From assembly GCA_023135015.1 (NCBI GenBank), contig JAGLTZ010000319.1, positions 1-9,770 on the forward strand: a DNA stretch of 9,770 nucleotides. The letters are read 5' to 3'. Positions 5,330 through 9,770 of the stretch are shown piece after piece (positions within the stretch are counted from its first letter, which is position 1; each line of letters starts with the position of its first letter). The notes beneath the pieces are model-generated. The model saw nothing but the letters and a program-made list of their open reading frames with translations. It did no database searches and had not been told where the DNA came from. Source of the stretch: Candidatus Latescibacterota bacterium. Its GTDB lineage: Bacteria > Blakebacterota > Blakebacteria > Blakebacterales > Blakebacteraceae. The position numbers were made by a program, and so were the translations under genes.

Positions 5330-7921
5330 ATGAGGAAAACTGCAATCGGTGTACTGACATCAGTTGCTCTGCTTGTCTGCACAGCTGCAACCACCCAGGC
5401 ACAGTGGGAAGAGCAGGTAAAGGCACAGCTCGATGGTGCCGACAATCTGATGAGGGACCGGGGATTCACCCTGGTCCAGGCCTATCACATCAGCACACTC
5501 GAACAATCGAGCAGTGAAAAGGTGACAGTAACCCTTACCGCGGGCCTCGAATACCAGTTCCGCGGTGTCTGCGACAACGATTGCAGCGACCTCGATCTCA
5601 CTCTTTACAACCCGGCTGGAGATGCAGTCGCAATTGATGTCGAGCTTGACGATACCCCAATCCTCCTCTACACACCGATCCGCTCTGGCAACTTCCAGAT
5701 CGAGATCAGCATGGTGAGCTGTGAAATTTCCCCCTGTTTCTACGGTTTCGGGGTCTGGGCTAAAGGCGGGGGCGGCAGGGAGCAGGCCGGGCAGCCGATT
5801 ACCTACCGTGGTGAGCTCAGGAAAGGCGATTCGCAGTTAGGCGCCGGTGAGTACTACGACACATACACATTCCAGGCCGGGGCAGGCCAGCACATCGTTG
5901 TCGACATGACCTCCGGTGATTTCGATACATATGTCGGAGTTGCCTCACCGAGTGGTGAGAACACAGAGAATGACGACTTTGAGGAATCGACAAGCCACTC
6001 CCGGGTGGAAATGGACTTAAACGAGAGCGGCACATGGAATGTGATCGCTACCTCATATGAGAAAGGAGAAACAGGATCTTACATAGTCACGATCACTCTC
6101 TCGGGTGCGGCAGGTTCAGCATCGGGCGGTTCCCGGATCGAGAGCGGAATGCTGGCCAAAGGCGATGATACCTTCTCCTCAGGAGAATATTTCGACTACT
6201 ACACGATGGAAGGCCGGAGGGGTGAGAAGGTTGTAATCGATCTGCGCTCCGCAGAATTCGACCCATACCTCATAGTTGAGGCTCCCAGCAGTGAGCAGTT
6301 CCATAACGACGATCATGAAGGAGACGCGAGTCGCTCACTCCTCTCTCTCGACCTCACCGAAGACGGAACGTACCGCATTATGGTCACATCCTACGCGGCG
6401 GAGGAGACCGGGAACTACGATCTCCTTATTCAGAGTGGGAGCGCGGGCGCCGCTGCCGGCGGGTCGCGAGTCGAACGCGGGGAGCTGGCGGCCGGAGATG
6501 AGTCCCTCCGCTCTGGCGAGTACGCCGACGTATTCACATTCGAGGGGATGCCAGGGCAGCATGTACGGCTCGACGTCTCCTCATCGGAATTCGACACCTA
6601 TCTAATGCTGAGGGGACCCGGCGAGATCAGCCATGAAAACGACGACGTGGAGGATGCTCCAGGTCACAGCATCATCGATATTGATCTTACAGAGATGGGA
6701 ACCTACCAGGTAATCGTAACCTCCTACACCACAGGTGAGACAGGCCGGTACGAATTGAACATCGACCTTGCAGAGGCCGGGACGGGAGGGAGCCGGCAGC
6801 GCGACGTACACACTATCGAGATGGGGGGGCACATTACGGGCAGGCTCGAGGCGGGAGATACACAGCTGGAGGGCGGCGAGTACCGCGACCTTTATGTCTT
6901 CGACGGTACTGCGGGGCAGAACATAGTTATCGAGATGACCTCCTCCGACTTCGACACCTACCTGGGGCTCATCTTCCCGTCGGAAGAGCAGGTGGACAAC
7001 GACGACTTCGAAGGAGATATGACGAAGTCACGGATTGAACTCTCTCTACCGGAATCGGGCCGCTACCGGGTACTTGCAACCTCCTACGAAAGCGGTCCGA
7101 CAGGCTCCTACAGGATCACACTCGCCTCCGGCACGACCGCACGGCCGGGAACGGGCCCCACCCCCACTCCGGGAGCGGGCAGTGTCTACGGAATCTTCGT
7201 AGGGATAAGTGACTACCCTGGAGAGCGGAACGACCTTCCATACACCGCCGACGACGCCCGGCGTGTCTATCAGTCGATGATGCAGGGTGCCGGCATGCAG
7301 TCGAGCGATGGGATCGTGCTCGTGGACAGCGACGCTACGGTGGGGAATATCCGGAACACCTTCCAGCAGATGGGCGGGCGTGTAGGTCAAAACGACCTCT
7401 TCATCTTCTTCTACTCGGGACACGGAGGCCGCCAGGAGCGTGCGAGCCACCAGCCTTCCGACCCCGACGGCATGGATGAAACGCTTTTCCTTTACGACGG
7501 GGCCATCACCGATGACGAAATGAGCGATCTGTTCGACCAGATCTCATCACACGTTTCTCTGATCGTACTGGATGCCTGTTTCAGCGGCGGCTTCTCAAAG
7601 GACGTCATCAGCGTTCCGGGGCGGATGGGGCTCTTTTCCTCCGAAGAGGATGTTACATCTTCTGTCGCGGCGAAGTTCAGGGCCGGTGGATTCCTGGCCC
7701 AGTTTATCGCCGATGCCATAGGGGAACGCCTTGCGGATGCAGACGGGGACAACCAGCTAACCAGCCTGGAACTCAGTCAGTATCTCCACGACCGTTACCG
7801 CTCCGATGTCAAGAGCGGCGGGGCCGACGATTACGTTCGTACGGGAGGTCCGCAGCTCGGCTATCAGCACCTGGTGGTCGACCGAGGCAGCATCGGCCCA
7901 TCTACGGTGATATTTAAATGA
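5330..7921 (+). CDS. Exported PPC-repeat / caspase-like (peptidase C14) protein with EF-hand loop
   Basis: 863 residues. A signal peptide (MRKTAIGVLTSVALLVCTAA) is likely cut after residue 24. A PPC-like N-terminal domain (about 30-145) has paired cysteines C81/C85 and C131/C136. Four tandem PPC (bacterial pre-peptidase C-terminal) repeats lie at about 157-257, 268-368, 379-479 and 494-600, each with FD(T/P)Y, NDD and TSY motifs. A Gly/Pro/Thr linker (601-618) leads to a caspase/metacaspase-fold domain from 619. It has strand VYGIFVGISDY, catalytic His698 in YSGHGG and Cys750 in DACFSGG, then GGFLAQFIADAIG. An EF-hand-type loop follows at 803-814 (DADGDNQLTSLE). The intact dyad predicts a cysteine protease active in the periplasm or outside the cell, perhaps calcium-dependent. 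ATG 5330 has AGGGA just upstream; an in-frame GTG at 5249 lacks a signal peptide start. Targets are unknown. Confidence 0.92.
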   Translation: MRKTAIGVLTSVALLVCTAATTQAQWEEQVKAQLDGADNLMRDRGFTLVQAYHISTLEQSSSEKVTVTLTAGLEYQFRGVCDNDCSDLDLTLYNPAGDAVAIDVELDDTPILLYTPIRSGNFQIEISMVSCEISPCFYGFGVWAKGGGGREQAGQPITYRGELRKGDSQLGAGEYYDTYTFQAGAGQHIVVDMTSGDFDTYVGVASPSGENTENDDFEESTSHSRVEMDLNESGTWNVIATSYEKGETGSYIVTITLSGAAGSASGGSRIESGMLAKGDDTFSSGEYFDYYTMEGRRGEKVVIDLRSAEFDPYLIVEAPSSEQFHNDDHEGDASRSLLSLDLTEDGTYRIMVTSYAAEETGNYDLLIQSGSAGAAAGGSRVERGELAAGDESLRSGEYADVFTFEGMPGQHVRLDVSSSEFDTYLMLRGPGEISHENDDVEDAPGHSIIDIDLTEMGTYQVIVTSYTTGETGRYELNIDLAEAGTGGSRQRDVHTIEMGGHITGRLEAGDTQLEGGEYRDLYVFDGTAGQNIVIEMTSSDFDTYLGLIFPSEEQVDNDDFEGDMTKSRIELSLPESGRYRVLATSYESGPTGSYRITLASGTTARPGTGPTPTPGAGSVYGIFVGISDYPGERNDLPYTADDARRVYQSMMQGAGMQSSDGIVLVDSDATVGNIRNTFQQMGGRVGQNDLFIFFYSGHGGRQERASHQPSDPDGMDETLFLYDGAITDDEMSDLFDQISSHVSLIVLDACFSGGFSKDVISVPGRMGLFSSEEDVTSSVAAKFRAGGFLAQFIADAIGERLADADGDNQLTSLELSQYLHDRYRSDVKSGGADDYVRTGGPQLGYQHLVVDRGSIGPSTVIFK
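5798..7129 (+). repeat. Four tandem PPC-domain coding repeats (about 333-360 bp each)
   Basis: Within the caspase gene four consecutive units of about 111-120 codons share motif order and spacing. FD(T/P)Y begins at residues 198, 310, 421 and 541. NDD begins at 214, 326, 437 and 557. Small Gly/Ser/Ala linkers (such as AGSASGGS and AGAAAGGS) separate the units. The protein is repeated but the DNA has diverged, so the duplication is not recent. Confidence 0.85.
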
Positions 7922-7946
7922 TCGTGGAAAAGGGCCGTTCCCGCGC

Positions 7947-7987
7947 AGGCGCCCGCTCTCTGCGGGAGGTAAGAGAGAACAGGCGCC
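7947..7987. repeat. Nested repeats between convergent PPC-caspase and ftsZ genes
   Basis: The 98-nt gap between the two stop codons (7922-8019) contains AGGCGCC twice (7947-7953, 7981-7987), whose GGCGCC core is self-complementary. Inside them CTCTCT (7956-7961) can pair with AGAGAG (7972-7977). A competing short stem, CCCGC (7952-7956) with GCGGG (7962-7966), is also possible. No T-run follows on the plus strand. On the minus strand a short TTTT occurs some distance downstream. It may be a transcription barrier for both genes but is not a textbook intrinsic terminator. Confidence 0.4.
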
Positions 7988-8019
7988 CCGACTGTCCTGA
8001 TTCGGCGTATAGACCTTCC

Positions 8020-9210
8020 CTAGTCCATCTGCTTGCGCAGGAAAGTGGGTATATCCAGATCGTCGGGTGTGAACGATTGGATCTTCCCCTTTTCTATTAC
8101 GATCTGCTCCCGGCCTGAGGCTGAGAGATCACCCTTGCGCTGGAATGCAGGGATCTCCTGGCTGTGATCCTGCCCCTGAGTGGGGAAGACCACTACCTTC
8201 CCGACCTCATCCTCCTTTTCCAAAACCGGCCTGCCGCGCCTGCGGCCTGTGCCGTCTCCCAGTCCGGTAGCGATTACAGTCACTCTGATATCGTCTCCGA
8301 GGCGATCATTTATCACCGCTCCGAAGATGACGTTGGCTTCACTGCCGGCCGCCTGGTTGATCAGATCGGTTGCTTCACTGACCTCCCTCAGGGTCATGCC
8401 GGGTCCGCCGGTAATGTTCACCAGAAGTCCTGTTGCCCCGTCTATCGAGACCTCCTCCAGAAGCGGACTCGAAATGGCCTCTGTAGCGGCCTCTACTGCA
8501 CGGTTCTCCCCCGTTGCCTCTCCCGTACCCATCAGGGCGTCCCCCATTTCCATCATGACCGTACGCACATCCGCGAAATCGAGGTTGATCAAACCGGGGA
8601 TGATGATCAGATCGCTTATCCCCCGCGTGGCGTGCAGGAGGATATCGTCGGCAACCTTGAAAGCATCGGTCAGCTTCGTTTTCTCTGTCGTGATGGACAG
8701 CAGCCGCTGGTTGGGGATCACGATCAGTGTGTCGACGCATTCCTTCAGCTGCTTTATCCCCTCTTCGGCCTTCTTCATCCGTTTCGGCCCTTCGAAATTG
8801 AAGGGCTTGGTGATAACCGCGACGGTCAATGCGCCCTGATGCTTGGCGATCTCCGCCACGATCGGAGCGGCGCCGGTTCCCGTTCCACCTCCCATGCCGC
8901 ATGTCACGAAAACCATATCGGCACCCGTTACGACCTCGTGGATGACGTCACGGTCCTCCTCGGCGGCCCTCCGCCCGATCTCCGGGTTTGCACCCGCACC
9001 CAATCCCTTGGTCAGGCCGGTGCCGATCTGCACCTTCTGCTCGGCCTTGCACGCATCAAGGGCCTGGGCGTCCGTATTGACTGATATGAACTCGACACCG
9101 GATAAGCCGGCGCCGATCATCCGGTTAACCGCGTTACCTCCGGCTCCTCCGACACCGACCACCTTCATGATGGCCTGGCCCTCAGATGCCAGTCCCAGGG
9201 TCAACGTCAT
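8020..9210 (-). CDS. ftsZ: Cell division GTPase FtsZ
   Basis: 396 residues, normal length. It has [15 protein letters not shown] (17-31), the tubulin signature GGGTGTG (107-113) that binds GTP phosphates, and the T7 loop NLDFADV (209-215) that completes the GTPase site of the next subunit. A variable linker of about 60 residues follows (roughly 322-382). The C-terminal peptide [12 protein letters not shown] matches the conserved tail that binds FtsA and other Z-ring partners. FtsZ polymerises at mid-cell to form the cytokinetic ring. The ATG at 9210 has an excellent GGGAGGT about 7 nt upstream. It lies 66 nt downstream of ftsA in the same direction, the standard order at the end of the dcw cluster. 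All key residues are intact. Confidence 0.99.
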   Translation of the reverse strand: MTLTLGLASEGQAIMKVVGVGGAGGNAVNRMIGAGLSGVEFISVNTDAQALDACKAEQKVQIGTGLTKGLGAGANPEIGRRAAEEDRDVIHEVVTGADMVFVTCGMGGGTGTGAAPIVAEIAKHQGALTVAVITKPFNFEGPKRMKKAEEGIKQLKECVDTLIVIPNQRLLSITTEKTKLTDAFKVADDILLHATRGISDLIIIPGLINLDFADVRTVMMEMGDALMGTGEATGENRAVEAATEAISSPLLEEVSIDGATGLLVNITGGPGMTLREVSEATDLINQAAGSEANVIFGAVINDRLGDDIRVTVIATGLGDGTGRRRGRPVLEKEDEVGKVVVFPTQGQDHSQEIPAFQRKGDLSASGREQIVIEKGKIQSFTPDDLDIPTFLRKQMD

Positions 9211-9241
9211 TGCTGTACCTCCCGCTTGTTTTGGATCGTAA

Positions 9242-9263
9242 GCAACCTCTTCCAGAAGGTTGC
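9242..9263 (-). promoter_or_regulatory. Hairpin in the ftsA-ftsZ intergenic gap
   Basis: GCAACCT (9242-9248) and AGGTTGC (9257-9263) form a 7-bp perfect stem around an 8-nt loop; a slightly longer bulged variant is possible through TCT/AGA. It sits midway in the 66-nt gap and ends about 20 nt before the ftsZ Shine-Dalgarno on the minus strand. No T-run follows, so it is not an intrinsic terminator. A role in mRNA processing, stability or the FtsA:FtsZ ratio is conceivable. Confidence 0.5.
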
Positions 9264-9276
9264 AATCGCTCCTTAT

Positions 9277-9770
9277 TTAGAAAAACTCGTCCATCCACCT
9301 GCGCATGCGGGCAAGGATCGAGTCGAAAAGCCCTCCGCCGGTGGAGAGGAAACGCCTGCCGCGTCCCAACCCTTCCGTTACCGCATATTTGAGGAGGCCG
9401 ACGGCCGTCGCATAAATAGGCGTGGCGACCTCCTCGGAAAGACCGGCTATCCCTGTCGGGATGCCCAGTTTAACAGGCAGGTCGAACACCTGCTCTGCAA
9501 GCTCACACGCCCCCTCCAGCATCGCCGCGCCACCGGTCAGAACCAGGCCGGTAGTGAGCAGATCGACGTATTCCGATCGCTGGATCTCCCGTAATGTGAG
9601 CGCGAAGATTTCCTCCATGCGGGGCTCGATGATGGCTGCCAGCACGTCACGGGACACCTCCCGGGATGGACGGCCGCCAACACCGGGCACCTCTATGATC
9701 TCGTCCTTCTCAACCATCGACTGCAGAGCTATTCCATGCTCGATCTTTATCCGCTCCGCTTCGTTCCTGG
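9277..9770 (-). CDS. ftsA: Cell division protein FtsA, C-terminal part (gene runs off the window)
   Basis: The last 163 or so residues of FtsA; the 5' part is beyond the right edge. The visible part opens with RNEAERIKIEHGIALQS, matching the AExIKxxxGxA motif of FtsA/actin-fold proteins. It continues with EIIEVPGVGGRP and contains GLVLTGGAAMLEG, the adenosine-binding loop of the actin ATPase fold. It ends with an amphipathic helix (LFDSILARMRRWMDEFF), the membrane-targeting element of FtsA. FtsA tethers FtsZ filaments to the inner membrane and recruits later division proteins. An internal ATG at 9717 should not be taken as the start, since the frame stays open with FtsA-like sequence to the window edge. 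It is co-directional with ftsZ. Confidence 0.97.
   Translation of the reverse strand, partial: RNEAERIKIEHGIALQSMVEKDEIIEVPGVGGRPSREVSRDVLAAIIEPRMEEIFALTLREIQRSEYVDLLTTGLVLTGGAAMLEGACELAEQVFDLPVKLGIPTGIAGLSEEVATPIYATAVGLLKYAVTEGLGRGRRFLSTGGGLFDSILARMRRWMDEFF

Noticed and set aside
7922..8019. A classic intrinsic terminator between the caspase and ftsZ genes
   Set aside because: Stems are present but no adjacent T-run follows on the plus strand, and the only minus-strand T-run is too far from the stem.
8164..9084. A 306-codon open frame on the plus strand opposite ftsZ
   Set aside because: It lies entirely antisense to the unmistakable ftsZ gene, has low-complexity His/Arg/Gly-rich composition and no recognisable domain. 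It is a by-product of GC-rich coding sequence.

Overview
The window looks like chromosomal DNA from an uncultured or little-studied Gram-negative (two-membrane) bacterium of moderately high GC. The evidence is three signal-peptide-bearing outer-membrane beta-barrel candidates, a probable lipoprotein, a PPC-repeat exported protein, and a canonical ftsA-ftsZ pair ending in the usual FtsA-binding tail. I cannot fix the phylum from sequence alone. The style (AI-2E permease, short barrels, PPC-caspase, DUF1080, TPR) would fit a FCB-like or candidate-phylum lineage, but that is inference. I saw no insertion sequences, phage genes, CRISPR arrays, tRNAs or rRNAs.

Layout. (1) 1-455, minus: 5' part of an outer-membrane barrel gene, cut by the window edge. 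It diverges from rpmB (615-803, plus; zinc-type ribosomal protein L28), whose leader carries a compact hairpin. (2) 810-3339, minus: a tight three-gene operon of an AI-2E/PerM-family inner-membrane permease, then two outer-membrane barrel candidates coupled by a 5-nt gap and a 4-nt overlap. One barrel probably starts with GTG and the other with TTG. (3) 3455-4450, plus: an exported TPR protein, overlapping tail-to-tail with a DUF1080 (3-keto-disaccharide hydrolase fold) probable lipoprotein on the minus strand (4402-5181). (4) 5330-7921, plus: the most striking gene, an exported 863-residue protein with a cysteine-paired N-terminal PPC-like domain, four tandem PPC-like repeats, a caspase (C14) domain with an intact His/Cys pair, and an EF-hand-type calcium loop. 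(5) 8020-9770, minus: ftsZ preceded by the C-terminal part of ftsA, with a hairpin in the 66-nt gap between them.

How the genes may work together. ftsA and ftsZ form the division-ring module. The permease and two barrels are organised as one transcription unit and could serve a shared envelope function, though the substrate cannot be inferred. The exported TPR, DUF1080 and PPC-caspase proteins are neighbours but lie in separate, alternating transcription units, so a common pathway is only a suggestion.
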